A stretch of DNA of 64,000 bases from Zanthoxylum bungeanum (taxonomy: Eukaryota; Streptophyta; Magnoliopsida; Sapindales; Rutaceae): contig SKCR01051199.1 in assembly GCA_019454045.1 (NCBI GenBank), positions 186,001-250,000 on the forward strand. Reading direction: 5' to 3'. Positions 22,501-35,159 of this stretch are shown one piece after another. Below the pieces are notes generated by a model that was not told the DNA's origin, searched no databases, and was given only the letters and a program-made list of their open reading frames with translations. The first letter of the stretch is position 1, and each line of letters opens with the position of its first letter. The position numbers and the translations under genes were made by a program.

Positions 22501-23869
22501 TATTAGGGTTTATATGTTTGAGAGAGAAGAGAGATGCATTTGTTTAGGGTTTCATTGATTTGTGTATGGTGAGAGGAGTGAGCTGCCGTGAGGTCCCAGG
22601 AGTTAAGTTTGTGTTATATTTTATAGTGAGAGGGTAGGGTTTGCATGGATTTTAAGGAAAGGGATCAAGTAAATAAGGCATGTGTGGTATTTGATTTAAT
22701 TAGTTTAGGCAATGATATTTATTTTGGTGGGTAATATCTTTAATTGGTGAGTGATTTATTAAAATTTGATTTTAATTTGGATTTGATTTAGTTTAATTTA
22801 GGAAGGGATATATTTAGATTAGGAATTTAATTTAGGAAAAGATTTATTTAATTTTGGTATTTAGATTTGATTTATTTTTAAATTTAATTTGTTTTAATTT
22901 TAATTTCATTTCAATTTTAATTTAATTTAATTTGTGACATGTATTTTAAAATTTTTAATTATTTTTTGGATTGGGCTTGGGTGAGATGGGCTAATTGGGC
23001 TTGGGTGTGAGGCTAGCAGCAAAACTAGAAATACCGACGCCGTTCGAACGCCAATTCGAACGCTACACGAACGCCCGCAATCTGCTTGACGTTCGAACGT
23101 GGTCACGAACGCAGCACGAATGAAAACAGTGAACTTGTGAAATGAACCTGATGACATACTTATTCTGAATTTCCCCTTCCGACGTCCGTTTCCCGCGACT
23201 TCCGTGACATAAAAGGTAGTGCTTCTAAATGAGACTCATCATAGGGACTTATATGCGAAAATGCAGTGCCTACACTGGTTCAAAGAAGTTCATTGTTGGG
23301 AAATTTCTGAAGTACCAAATGGTGGATTCAAAAAATGTTGTCAACTAAATGGAAGAATTACAGATTCTTATCCATGAACTTGCGGCCGAAGCATGACTCT
23401 ACCGGTACAGTTTGTTGTCGGATCTGTGATAGAGAAATTGCCTCAATCTTGGAATGATTTCAAGATATATCTTAAGCATAAAAATACTGATATGTCAATG
23501 GAGGATCTGGTTCTCAAACTAAGGGTGCAAGAAGATCACTGCAAGACTGAAGGGCTGAATGTTTCAGAATTTGAAGCCAAGGCAAATGTCATTGAAAGTG
23601 GAGGGGCGTCTAAGCCTAAGCCTCAAAACCAGAAGAATAAATGGAACAATAAAGGGAAGGATAAAACTCAGAAAGTTCTTGCTCCAAAAGGGAAGAGTTT
23701 CAAGGGAATTAAAGGTGCTTGTTGGGTGTGTGGAAAAATTGGACATCGAGCACTAGACTACCACCACAAGAAAGGAAATTTGGGTCCAAATGATAAGAAC
23801 AGTAACAAACAAGCAAATATTGTTGAGGAAGAATTTGTTGGTATTGTTGTTTCTGAAGTGAATTGCTGA
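19542..23869 (+). pseudogene. Element C gag, split by solo LTR
   Basis: The start ATG at 19542 follows 20 bases after the LTR. The first part (19542-19876) has the copia gag opening (KPDKFKGLNFKRWQQKM). The reading is cut at 19877 by the inserted LTR and resumes at 23275 (SKKFIVGKF-type segment), then shows LPQSWNDFKIYLKH. The zinc knuckle reads CWVCGKIGHRALDY: the last cysteine of C-X2-C-X4-H-X4-C is tyrosine, which should abolish zinc binding. The frame ends with TGA at 23867-23869, and the pol-like frame overlaps it. The product would be the particle-forming nucleocapsid protein; this copy cannot make it. Confidence 0.85.
19877..23274 (-). mobile_element. Solo LTR of the element D (Tat/Ogre-like) family
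   Basis: It starts TGTGGGACACAGAAAC and ends GCAGTGCCTACA, the same ends as both LTRs of element D, here 3398 bp. It is flanked by TTGGT (19872-19876) and CTGGT (23275-23279), a 5-bp duplication with one change. Removing it restores the gag reading across the junction. It carries the three hairpin units, the 94-bp shared module (21385-21478) and TTCGAA-motif clusters near both ends (about 20528-20780 and 23037-23120). It has no internal region. Strand follows the coding strand of element D. Confidence 0.9.
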
Positions 23870-26800
23870 CTGACAGTAAGGATTGGTGGGTGGATACTGG
23901 TGCAACAAGACATATTTGTGGAAACAAAAATATGTTTGTTACCTACATTCCTAACAATGGCGATGAAAAGTTATATATGGGCAATGCAACTGCTGCAACT
24001 GTTGCTGGAAAAGGGAAAGTGGTTATGAAATTCACTTCCGGGAAAGAACTTGCCCTTATGGATGTGCTCCATGTCCCTGAAATTACTAAGAATCTTGTTT
24101 CTGGTCATGTATTAAGCAAGAAGGGTTTTAAACTTGTATTTGAGTCTGACAAATTTGTTCATACTAAGGGGGAACATTTGTAGGAAAGGGCTACCTCTCT
24201 GAAGGGCTCTTTAAACTCAATGTAATTGTTGATGATGCTATTAATAAAATAAATATGGCTTCTGTTTACTTGCTTGAATCTTCTATATTATGGCATGCTA
24301 GACTAGGTCACATTAACTTTAAATGTATGCATAGAATGGTCAATCTTGGCTTATTGCCTAATTGTACAAAAGATAATATGCATAAATGTGAAACATGTGT
24401 TGAATCAAAGCTTGCTAGCAAGTCATATAAATCTGTGACTAAGAGATCAAATGAATTATTAGAATTTATTCATACAGATTTGGGTGATTTTAAATCAATA
24501 CCAAGTTGTGGTGGAAAGAATTACTACATCACTTTTATAGATGATAGTAGTAGATACTGTTATGTATATTTAATACATAGAAAAGATGAGTATTTGAATA
24601 TGTTTAAGACATATAAAGCTGAGGTGGAAAATCAGTTCGACAAGAAGATCAAAATATTGTGATCTGATATAGGCGGAGAATATGAATCTAATGCCTTCGC
24701 AGAATTTTGTGCTTCTAATGGAATAATTCATCAAACAACAACACCCTACACTCCACAACAGAATGGGGTGGCTAAACGGAAAAATAGAACTCTAAAGAAT
24801 ATGATGAATTCCATGCTTAACAGTTCTGGTTTACCACATAATATGTGGGGTGAAGCGTTACTTACAGCTAACACCATCTTAAACAGAATTCCACCAAAGA
24901 AGAGTGATCAATCTCCATATGAAAAATGGAAGAAAAGGCTACCGGCATACAAAAACCTGAAAGTGTGGGGTTGTCTAGCAAAGGTTCAAGTTCTCTTACC
25001 TAAAAGAGTTAAACTTGGACCTAAAACCATTGATTGTGTGTTTATTGGATATGCCAATAATAGTGCAGCATATCGTTTTCTAGTAATCAAATCTGGAATT
25101 TCGGATATCCAAGTAAATACAATTATTGAGTCTAATAATGCTGAATGGTTTGAGCATATATTTCCTTATAAGGATAGACTTGATAAAAATAAACGAAAAA
25201 TGCCTGAATTTAATCAAGAGAATGAGAATGATATTGCCTCTTCATCTGGTGGTCAAAACAAGGATTTGGAACCAAATAAATCAACTCTCCAAGAGAAAGA
25301 TTTAGAACCTATAAGAGGAAAAAGAATCAAGGTATCAAAAGATTATGGACCTGATTTTTTAACCTTTCTCACTGAAGCTGAACCTCAAACATATCAAGAG
25401 GCCATAACTTCGTCGGAATCTATTTATTGGCAAGAAGCAATAAATAGCGAAGTAGAATCCATTCTACAAAACCATATGTGGGAGTTAGTAGACTTACCAT
25501 CCGGTTGCAAACCGATTGGTTACAAATGGATTTTCAAAAAGAAATTGAAGTCTGATGGTACAATTGATAAATACAAAGCTCGTTTGGTAGCTAAAGGATA
25601 CCGTCAAAAACAAGGACTTGATTTCTTTGACACATACTTACCAGTAACCAGAATAACATCTATAAGGATGTTAATAGCGATTGCAGCAATTTATAATTTG
25701 GAAATACATCAAATGGATATAAAAACTGCATTCTTAAATGGTGAGTTGGATGAAGAAATTTATATGGAACAGCCTGAAGGGTTTGTAGCAAAAGGAAAAA
25801 AGAAAAAAGTGTGTAAACTTGTGAAGTCACTTTATGGACTTAAACAAGCGCCTAAACAATGGCATGAGAAATTCGATCATACAATGTTGTCACATGGATT
25901 TCGGATCAATGAATGTGATAAATGTGTTTACATCAAGAAAATGAATAATGATTCATTTGTCATTGTATGTTTATATGTTGATGATATGCTCATCATGGGA
26001 CCGAATTTAAGTGTCATAAACTCCACAAAGAAAATATTGAATTCGACATTTGATATGAAAGACATGGGAAAAGCTGATGTTATCTTAGGAATTCGAATTC
26101 AAAGAAGTAGTGATGGTATATATTAAGCCAATCACACTACGTGGAAGCAATTTTTCGGAAATTTCTACATTTTGATAGTAGTCCATCTAAAACTCCTTTT
26201 GATCCTAAGAGTACATTAAAGAAAAATATTGGGGATAGTGTGTCACAACTAGAATATTCTCGTATAATTAGGACGTTACAATATATCACGAATTGTGCTA
26301 GACCAGACATTGCCTACTCTGTGAATAGATTGGCAAGATATACGAGTAATCCTTCAAATGATCATTGGGATGCTTTAGTTAGAGTATTGAGATATCTTAA
26401 ATACTCAATGAAGTATGGTTTACACTATACAAAATATCCACCAGTTTTGGAAGGATATAGTGATGCCAATTGGATTTCGAATGATATAGAAAAAGCAACA
26501 AGTGGATATGTGTTTACACTTGGTGGAGCTGCAGTATCATGGAAATCACAAAAACAAACGTGTATAGCACGTTCAACAATGGAATCAGAATTCATAGTCT
26601 TGGATAAAACTGCTGAAGAAGCGGAATGGCTAAAGAATTTATTGGAAGATATTCCAATGTGGCCTCAAGCTGTGACGGCCATATGTGTGCACTGTGACTG
26701 CATGGCTGCTATTGGGAGAGCAAAGAGCCATATGTATAATGGGAAGTCAAGGCTCATAAGATGAAGACATAACACTATAAAACATATGCTCTCGACTGGC

Positions 26801-26917
26801 ATTATTTCCATTGATTTTGTAAAATCAAAGGAGAATATTGCAGATCAATTAACAAAGGGTATACCAAAGGAGCAAGTGTTATATTTATCGAGGGGAATGG
26901 GCTTAAAGCCAGCATAA
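23863..26917 (+). pseudogene. Element C pol (protease, integrase, RT, RNase H), decayed
   Basis: Protease: the aspartic motif DTGATRH near 23895. Integrase: H-X4-H...C-X2-C zinc site (HARLGH...CETC) at about 24293-24410, first Asp in IHTDLG and second in SDIGGEYE. The third catalytic residue, normally Glu in GVAERKNR, is Lys (AAA at 24774-24776). Reverse transcriptase: KARLVAKG, KTAFLNGELDEEIYM and the catalytic YVDDM near 25977. RNase H: SDANW near 26460 and a C-terminal segment ending at TAA 26915-26917. Damage: a stop at 24181-24183, TGA at 24660-24662 where relatives have Arg, a frameshift at about 26125, and TGA at 26762-26764 where relatives have Arg. This copy is not functional. Confidence 0.92.
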
Positions 26918-27477
26918 TGAGAAGTAACTTAGCGGAAACCCAACCTAGCAATTTGGTAAATTAAAGTCTAGGTTCAATGTGGAAAACTAGTTGGGTGAAA
27001 CTCAAGTAATAGAGCATAACAAGCTGCTCATTCCTATGATAAGAGAAGTTTTGTTGTTTATGACGATAAGGATGAATGATTGATCATTCTTAATGACAAA
27101 TTAATATTATAGGATACTTATAAAATTTTGTGTCACCTATATAAGAGTAATGTGGGGTCGTATTTATGAGAATTAAATGGCTAAATTCTCTAAAGCTCCT
27201 ATGAATCCAGGATTGTTCAGGACCAAAATGAACACAACTGTATGAATTGAAAGGTGTCAAAATTCAATATGTGTGATACTTATTGTCTTGATTTATGAAA
27301 TATGATGAACAGTTTAATGTCTCCTATACACACTGACTCATCGATAAATCCAATAAGTACTTACTATGGAAGGTTCAAATCCAAAAGACACCTCTCCTGA
27401 TGCGTATCAATTTTAAATTTTCTCCGGATCATGCTATGAATAGTATCGCCACTATTTACCATAAAAATGTGGGGTAT
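26918..27477 (+). other. Element C 3' untranslated region and polypurine tract
   Basis: No open frame. It ends in AAAAATGTGGGGTAT directly before the 3' LTR, the presumed plus-strand primer. Confidence 0.6.
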
Positions 27478-28191
27478 TGTAGGAGTTTGTATAGAAATAG
27501 TGGGAGAGTCCCACATCTAAAATGTATAAGAAAGTTGAAACGTTTATAAGTGTTTTCAAAACACTTATATTAAATTGGAAAAAGCAAGTGGGCTTGGGCT
27601 TGATTGATATGTGTGGTTGGCATAACAATTAATATATTTAATATATATTAATTATTCAAATATGGGTCTTGGGCCTTGGGGCTCTTGGGCTCTTGTGACA
27701 TTGAATAAATGTCATCTTTTTAGAAAAATATTTTTTGGAGTTTAATTTCATTTAAAATAGAATGGTATGTCTAATCTACATACCTCTTCATATTTTAACT
27801 GAAAATTAGAAAAAAAACGTTTGGAAATAAACCTCTTTATCTTTTTCCATTCTTTATATACAAAAGAGAGAAGATAGACTTGGAAAATATACAGAACTCA
27901 TATTTGATAAAAAAAAGTCTCTACATACAAAGTTGTTGATCCTGAAAATGAACATCAAGTAGATTCGTCAGGGGTCGAATTATCAAGTGCAGATATCCGA
28001 CTCACAGATTGTTGAATCCTGGTGGCAGACGTCCAACGGACTACAAGAACAAGAGTATGGGCGAAATTCTGCTATAAGACATAGCCTCATATGCTAGCCT
28101 CAATCTAGTCAGTGTGTTATTATTTTTGTTTCTTGCTTTGTAAGTTATTGTTTTAATAATAATAATTGAATTCGCTGATTGTTCTCGTTCA
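27478..28191 (+). repeat. 3' LTR of element C
   Basis: A 714-bp copy of 18779-19521 with the same TGTAGGAG start and CGTTCA end, followed by the target duplication GGTTC. Confidence 0.92.
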
Positions 28192-28839
28192 GGTTCAGCA
28201 TTTGATCTACGTCAACGGGAGAAATATAGAGTGGTTTATTTAAATATTTACAATGAGACTGATTTTTTTATGTTAAGTATCAATTGTTATCTGAGTCATT
28301 GAATTGGTAAGACCATAGATAAGTGATTAAGAAAAAGAGTTGAGTAAAACTCTAAAAAAAATATATGAAATGGTACCAACCTGATTGGATTAATAGATCA
28401 AAGATAACCCATTAAAAAATAATTGACTAAAACTTTAGTAAGATATTATGGGATGGTACGAATCTAATTGGATTGGTGAGAGTAGAGATTTTCCATTGGA
28501 AAATATGCATAATATATTAGTATTGTTGGATAATTTGAAGCACATTTTTAAGTGGGACCTACTTATGAGAATGATAAGATCATGAGTAATTCGAATTTTT
28601 CTTCGTGAGTATTTTGAAATGGTATATTAATATGCTCAAAATGATGTTAAGGTAAATGAGAATTTGTCTCACAAAGTGCACCCTTTAAGAATGGAAAATT
28701 AAAGGAAATTAGTTTATCTCACATCTAAAAAACAACTAACCCTAAAATGGTTTATATATAATTGCTTGTTTATAGAGTTGTAAGAACTTATGGATAGAGT
28801 CTCTCTCTACACACGCGTCCGAGTTCACAACCCGATTCG
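28192..28839. other. Spacer
   Basis: No gene seen. Two related stretches, TGGTACCAACCTGATTGGAT near 28371 and TGGTACGAATCTAATTGGAT near 28454, suggest an internal duplication of about 83 bases. Confidence 0.35.
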
Positions 28840-30640
28840 TGTTGGATATATGCCCTAGAGCTACATGTGATGTAAACGGTTTCTGTGTTTTGAAATAAAA
28901 ACGATGCATTATTCATTTATCAAATTGTTTGTTTATTTTTTGCATATTATATATCTTCGTAAATACCGTAGATTACTTATATACCTTCAGACTTAGTGTA
29001 TGAGTGTTATACACCAGAGGATTTAAGTCTGAAGTTAGTAATCTTAAATAGTCCATAGAGAGCAAACAAAGCGGGTACTTTGTTTGTGGTTTATCTATAG
29101 CTGCTGTCCATTCTATATTTGTATGGCGATCTTAATCCGGATCGTCCATGTAGAGACATGAGAATGGAGGCACCTTGTATGATGCGATCATATAGGACTG
29201 GACCCAGATAAAAATGACATTCTTATAATATCCATTAGCAAAGAAAGTCATTTCAATCTACTTGATGGTCATATATGGATTGATCTTAATCCTGAGTGTA
29301 CTACGAACTCTTGCATGGTAGGCTGTGTCCTTTGATTTACAAAGGTGAGGTTAGTGTAGCAGTCCCGACCAATAGCTACGTACTTTGGGGGCACAATTTG
29401 TTTTGTAGCTGGGAACGTTTTACAAAGACATGAAGTTCACTCCTTCTTGCGAGAAGTAGATGAGTATCTTTCTTAAGGGTTGATTCATTACTTGAACGAT
29501 TTGAGCGCTCAAGTCTTTCTATTATGAACAAAAAGATTAATATTCATAATAGTTATGAATAAATCGTTCATTAGAGAATCAATGGTACTTAAGGTAAAAA
29601 TAATTAGAGGGGTATAACGGACATTATGACACGGCTCTAATTACAAGATACTCGTGAAGGATCAATTCATATGTAATGACTATATCGATAGACAACGACT
29701 TAGTTCGACTTAATATTTCATCTGCGGCAACGAGAGTGCAACTTCGGGTTTTTAGTGGAATAACCTGGAGTTAATAATTCGAAATATCTAATTAAGAACT
29801 TAATTAATATTTCAAGATTATTGGAGCTCGGAACCGTGGGTCCATTTGGTCCCCGTGCTAGCTCGATTTACTATAGCGGATTTAATATAATTGGATAGTC
29901 TAATTATATACTCACAAAAGAATAAATATTATTAATATGATTAATAATATTAATTATGTCACACTTGAAACTATACATTAAAAGTTAATGTATGGTATTA
30001 ATAATTATATGATAATTATTAAATATAAAATATTGAATTATATATATGATATAATTTAATAAGGCTAAGATTGTAATTTCTATATTATGGGTTTTGGAAA
30101 CCCTTGATTTAATTTTGGAAGTAATGACTTTCAAAATATTAATCATATATTTAATTTGTAACATATATTGACTTTATGGAAAGTAAATAATATTGTTACA
30201 AAATTAATGAAGAAATAAAGGGCATGGCCGAATTCCTTGATGTATAAGGAATATGATTTGTTTATTTTGGAAACAAAATTTAATCAAAAATCCTAGCATT
30301 GGCCGAATTCCTTGGTGTATAAGGAATATGATTTGTTATTTTGGAAACAAAATTTAATCCAAAAATCCTAGCCTTGGCCGAATTCTACCTTAGGGAGGGG
30401 ATTGGTTGTTTTGTTTGAATGAAACAAAATTGACCTAAGTATAAAAGGAAAACTTGATTTTCTTTGAGTAGTGCTCTCATTCCAAACCCTAGCCACCTTC
30501 TTCTTCTTCACAATTCTCTCAAAAGTTGAGAAACATTTGAAGAACAAGAATAAGAAAAATATTATTAGTGTGTGTGGTTGATGTCAATGTTGAATATTGA
30601 GTTGAGTTTGTCTTAAGATGATTTTTTACATATTCAAGCA
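28840..30640 (+). repeat. Ty1/copia LTR-like fragment (TGTTGGATATATGCCCTAGAG type)
   Basis: It opens TGTTGGATATATGCCCTAGA, a start I recognise from copia LTRs of many plants. It continues without coding capacity to a TATA-like ATAAAAGG near 30441 and a CT-rich leader with AAACCCTAGCC near 30485, as expected of U3-R-U5. The right end and target duplication were not found, so it may be a solo LTR with a lost edge or a truncated element. Confidence 0.55.
30222..30383. repeat. ~75-bp tandem duplication
   Basis: Two adjacent copies beginning TGGCCGAATTCCTTG(A/G)TGTA, each ending in AAAATCCTAGC, with a third partial start at 30374. They lie in U3 of the LTR-like fragment. Confidence 0.75.
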
Positions 30641-32230
30641 CTTATAGTAATTCTATTTTAGTTTAGACTTGAAATTGATATTAAAATAGTTTGAATTGTG
30701 ATAATTGGATTGACTGAATGACTATTAGTCAATATATCCATCTCTATCTTAGAATTGCATGAAAGATAAAATATATAATAGCCACCTATAATCTTTAAGC
30801 GTGAAGCTACTCTTGAGTAAGCTAGTACTGTGTTTCTGTGTACTATGGTTGCATTCAGATGATGCTCTACCATGAGAAGAAATGCTACCTTGAACGATAG
30901 TCGAAAGCATTAAAAAAAGAAAAAAAATACTGTGAAAAAAAAAGAATAATAATACTGTGAAAAAAATATGAACAACAAGCTTTTGATATATAAATGTGTT
31001 AATATGAAAGAAATGTGAAAATATAGACTTTAAGATAAATAAGTTGATTTGACCCATTTTATTTCGATTGTCAAGATGAAAAACTCTTAAGATTGATGAT
31101 CTAAGGGATAAACTATGATGAGATTGATTCACACACACTGCAAGAATCTAATTGAGATGAATTTAATTTTTGAAAGAACTTATGACCGTTCGTAATATTT
31201 TGAAGTTTTCTTTGAGTTATTGTCATCTTATATAATGATATTTGAGGCATTATTGTTAAAATCTAACCATGTTATGTTATGTTATGTTTTTTTGTTTATT
31301 TAGTAGTTTTATATGATATTTATGGGTGTCATTATTGTAAGCTCTCACGAGATTATAACTCGTCCATTATGGTAATGTAAGGGTTTAAACGTTTGTTGCA
31401 TATGCTAAATGCAATCGCGATCCCTAAAAAGAAAGTTAGTTTATTTTTCTTTTCATTTTGTCATTATTTGAGGACAAACAATAATTCAAGTTTGGAGGTA
31501 TGATGGGTGCTTATAATATACACTTTTCAAGTATATTAATCATTAATTTCCCCTATTTTATATTCTTAACGTGTTGAATGCACTAATATTTCTTGTTCTA
31601 TTGTTTATGATGTATTATATGGAGAATTGAGCAAAAAGTGATGAAAACTCAAGTTTTCCTAATTTGCGCAGCCTTTAGTATTTTGACCATAATTGTCTCA
31701 TACATTATCCAATCGAGGTGATTCAAGTTGCATTCGAAAGAATACTCAATTATAACATTTTAGTTTACGTTGAAAACCGAATCAAGCTTTTTCATGATCA
31801 AAATAGAGCTTGAAATTGACAGTTCTTCACTATGTTGACAAAATTTGCTACCCAAGTTGTTTATTTTTTTAGTTTGAATGGATGAATTACCTCCAGATAT
31901 TATTTTGTGTTTTTAGTTCGTTCTTTGAAATGAATTTTGATTTTTTTAAAAAAACTTAAATTTTTAACTTAAATTTAGACATTAAAATCTAATAATTTAT
32001 TTACGTCAATCCAATGTAAATATTAAAATCAAAAATAAAATTTAAAAATGACAATTCATCGATCATTATTTCTTTTATATTTTAAAAAAAAAATTTTTAA
32101 AGAGAATGAACAAATCCTAATTTTTTTTATCTCTTATCTCTTTTAAGATTTGAATCCCTAATGACAAGTTGAATAGAATTACTTGAATGACGGATGTGGA
32201 GCCAATTCATGAGATTAATGGTTTATATTA
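30641..32230. other. AT-rich spacer with a Ty3/gypsy relic
   Basis: No gene. Around 31460-31502 the text CATTATTTGAGGACAAACAA followed by TTCAAGTTTGGAGGTATGAT resembles the polypurine tract and LTR start (TGATGGGTGCTT) of Athila/Tat-type gypsy elements on the plus strand. The LTR fades out by about 31900. Confidence 0.4.
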
Positions 32231-32235
32231 CTATG

Positions 32236-33348
32236 TGAAAGTTCGCGATTAGCCTAAGGTTCTGACCCTATGCGAAATTTAACGCAATAAACAAGACAAG
32301 TCATGATTACTGCTATTATGGATAAATTATCAGGCAACCACAATATCCAACAATTAATTATGATGCAAATATAAAAATAATAATAATAAATTAAAGCAGA
32401 AAATTAAATCAATCATACAAAATCAACACAATAATTTTGGTGACGAGGTGGAAAACTCTTGCGAGTAAAAAACCACTCCGGGTATAGGCTACCACCCGAA
32501 TCCACTATATAGAGAAAAACTCACAGCGATGGTCAAGACCTATGGTGGCAACTCCACCGACTCAAGTACCTCAATACTGCAAGAACTCAAGGCAACTCCT
32601 CAAGCCCACGACCCACGGTTTTCTTCAGAACCTCTGAAGTCTCTGAGTAGATTGTATCACCAATGACGCCGGAACTCCGACTACCAAACTTTCTCTTAAA
32701 GAACTCTAAAGGATTAGGGAATTTGGGTTAAGTTGTGTTGAAGGTTTAACAAAGAAATATTCACACCATCAATGAAGAAGACAAGGAGATAAGAAGTCTT
32801 CAATGGTGGAATCAATAAGAGTTGAAAACTTTGAGAGATTTTGGCTCAAGGGAAATATACTTCAACTCTTGGGCATGGCGGATACAAGTTTGTTTATATA
32901 GGTAGGGTGAAAAGGCTAGAGTTTTCAAAGTGAAAAGGGCCAAAACGCGTTCAGATCGCAGTCGCGTTCGAACGCATACTAGAACGCTCCACGAACGCGC
33001 CCTTTCTGTGAAGACTCATTCGAACGCCACTCGAACGCACAACGAACGTGAGCTCTCTGGAATGACCATGTTCGAACCCAACAGGAACGTGACTCGAACG
33101 TTTGCTCTCTGGAATGCTCTCGTTCGAACCCAATGTAGAACGTGCCACTAAAACCACATGTTCGAACCAAATAACGAACGCAGCACTAACGCCAATCGTT
33201 CGAACTCTGCAACGAACGCACCACGAACGCATGTCTGATGCACAGCAGCCAGAAACCAGTCCAATTTCACAAAGATCTTCATGAAAGATTATAAATCAAT
33301 TGAACTTGTTTTGTCACAGACACATGCCAATAAAAAATGAAACTAACA
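32236..33348 (-). repeat. 3' LTR of element B
   Basis: On the minus strand it begins TGTTAGTTTC and ends CTTTCA. It includes a dense TTCGAA-motif array at about 32945-33235. Confidence 0.93.
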
Positions 33349-33360
33349 ATCTCCCCCTTT
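33349..33360 (-). promoter_or_regulatory. Polypurine tract of element B
   Basis: The minus strand reads AAAGGGGGAGAT directly before the LTR start TGTTAG. Confidence 0.85.
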
Positions 33361-33985
33361 GGCATTCCGTGACAAAACACTACCTAATACAAAGACTATG
33401 GTAAAAGACCCAAAAAGGAAAATAGTCAATTGTCAACCATCAAAACAGTGACTAATTACAATAGGACTCGATCTAACACCTAACCAAGTAGTCTTGAAAT
33501 TAAAAGCCACCTCAGCCACAAAAATCTGTTTACCTGAAATATCCACAAACAACAATATACCGTGAAAAGCATTGAGATTATCAAATATAACATAAAACAG
33601 GTAAACCACTTGTCTCCCCCTAATCCGAACTCTAAATCACTATTATTCCCCTTTTTTGTCATGAAATGAAAAAGCATGCATATACCAGGATAAACAACAA
33701 GCATATATAAAAACTGACTCCCCCGCACAAACACACATATATCACAAGAATAATCGGGAAGGAAACAAAAAAATGCAGTATCCAAAATCATGCAAGTAGG
33801 AACAGTCATTAGTCGATGTTAGACAAAATAGATCATTTTGCATTAAGATACATCAATAGTTTTCAATACATCACAAAAGTAATCAAAAGAGAGAGAGAGT
33901 ACAACAAAACATGCTACTAAAAAGATCTCAAAAACGGACTGACTCCCCCTAACTCTAATAAAACCCTGAAAATGAAGCAAAGCTA

Positions 33986-35075
33986 CTAGTCGGACTCCGA
34001 ATTGGCAGACGAGCCCTCGTCAGCAGAGCCTGCATGAGAATGCATAAGATGGCGAGCAAACTGATCCTCAAAACGGCGAACAGAAGTACGAAACTCTGAT
34101 AGGCCTCCAGAAAGTAGACAAAGCTCTGCCATGATAGTCGTCTGAGAGTCTAAGATGCACTGGAAAAAAATCTGGCGGAGGACCAGCGGAAGAGGGGGAG
34201 GTAAAAGCTGAGGCTGGAAGAGCAGCAGCAGAAGCATGATCAGTATCAGCCGCTGTAGCAGGAGCAGGCTAACGAGCATGAGCGGGAAGATGAGCAGCTT
34301 CAGAAGATACATTATGACGACCAATGGGCTTCAGTAGAGGAAGTGGAGGATCATGCACAAAGTCGGGGACCAAAGAGGAGATGATGTGGCGAATAAGGCA
34401 CCGGTATGGTAGGGTGTGAGCAACATAAGAAGCACTGCGGATGCGTATCATCTCTCGCAAAATCACACTGAGGATGTCAATAGAGAGTCCATGCTCGATA
34501 GCATGGAGAAACGCAATCCTGGAAATGGGTTGGGCGTTAACGTACGATTTAGGCCGAAAATTGTGGCAGACGGTCTGGTTGAGCAGAGGATAGAAAGGGA
34601 GCAAGGTGGCAACAACGATCGTACCTCCAGCAAACAGACGATGCTGTCTATTGGCAACGTCCATGATAAGCTGATCAGAAGGACCTTCAGTGGGTGCCCA
34701 AGGAAATTGAGGAAACGACACCTCAGGGATCGCAAGGACCCGAGACATGACAGAGACATCAATGTCCAAATAGCGGCCTCGAATGAACACGAAGAATGAA
34801 GTAGCGGAAACCACCTCCATGTTCGCATAGAAACCCTGGACAAGGGAGGGAGACAGACCAATGAAACCAGATAAAAGCGGCCCCCAACCCCGGTTAACCA
34901 ACAAAGGTACAATCCCAGAATCACGCAATTCATCCTCCGAAACGTTTCGCTCCAAACAAAGGCTTTGCTGCGAGAAATGATCATCGAAAAGATGAGCTGT
35001 CGGAGGACTGCGAAAACGATCCCGATGGAGGGAGTCGCGAGGACGTTTCTTGGAAGCGATAGTCTTCTTATGCAT
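33986..35075 (-). pseudogene. Element B ORF2: putative plant transposon protein
   Basis: A 268-codon open frame runs from ATG 35075 to TAG 34269. A C-terminal part follows in another frame down to 33986 (ending SSANSESD), so about 360 codons are split by one stop and one frameshift. The N-terminus is basic (KKTIASKKRPRDS), and the middle contains VNRGWGPLLSGF, GFYANMEV and a helical segment RIAFLHAIEHGLSIDI. A proline/alanine-rich linker precedes an acidic tail. These features match the plant protein type called putative plant transposon protein (Transposase_32-like); no enzyme activity is known for it, and the name does not prove transposase function. Its position between gag and the 3' LTR matches ORF2 of element A and the env-like slot of SIRE elements. 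Confidence 0.7.
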
Positions 35076-35159
35076 CTAGAACACACAAGAAATGCATAAG
35101 AGAAAGAAAAAACCCAGACATATCACAAAACAGAAGAAGAAAATAGGATTGTGAAATCA

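Larger units (their letters stand above)
18779..28191 (+). mobile_element. Ty1/copia element C (Tnt1-like), with nested solo LTR
   Basis: Two LTRs (18779-19521 and 27478-28191) start TGTAGGAGTTTG and end CGTTCA. The whole is flanked by identical GGTTC (18774-18778 and 28192-28196). The interior encodes gag, protease, integrase, reverse transcriptase and RNase H in Ty1/copia order on the plus strand, but carries stops and at least one frameshift. A 3.4-kb solo LTR of another family (19877-23274) interrupts gag. No TGGTATCAGAGC primer site follows the 5' LTR. A TATA-like TATATATAAA lies near 19152-19161 in the 5' LTR. Confidence 0.93.

Noticed and set aside
31460..31900. Full Athila/Tat element at 31.3-32.2 kb
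   Set aside because: Only a polypurine-like tract and a fading LTR start are recognisable, with no coding domain.
33986..35075. ORF2 of element B as a true DNA transposase or an envelope protein
   Set aside because: The transposase label is only a family name, no catalytic triad is visible, and no signal peptide or convincing membrane segment supports an envelope role.
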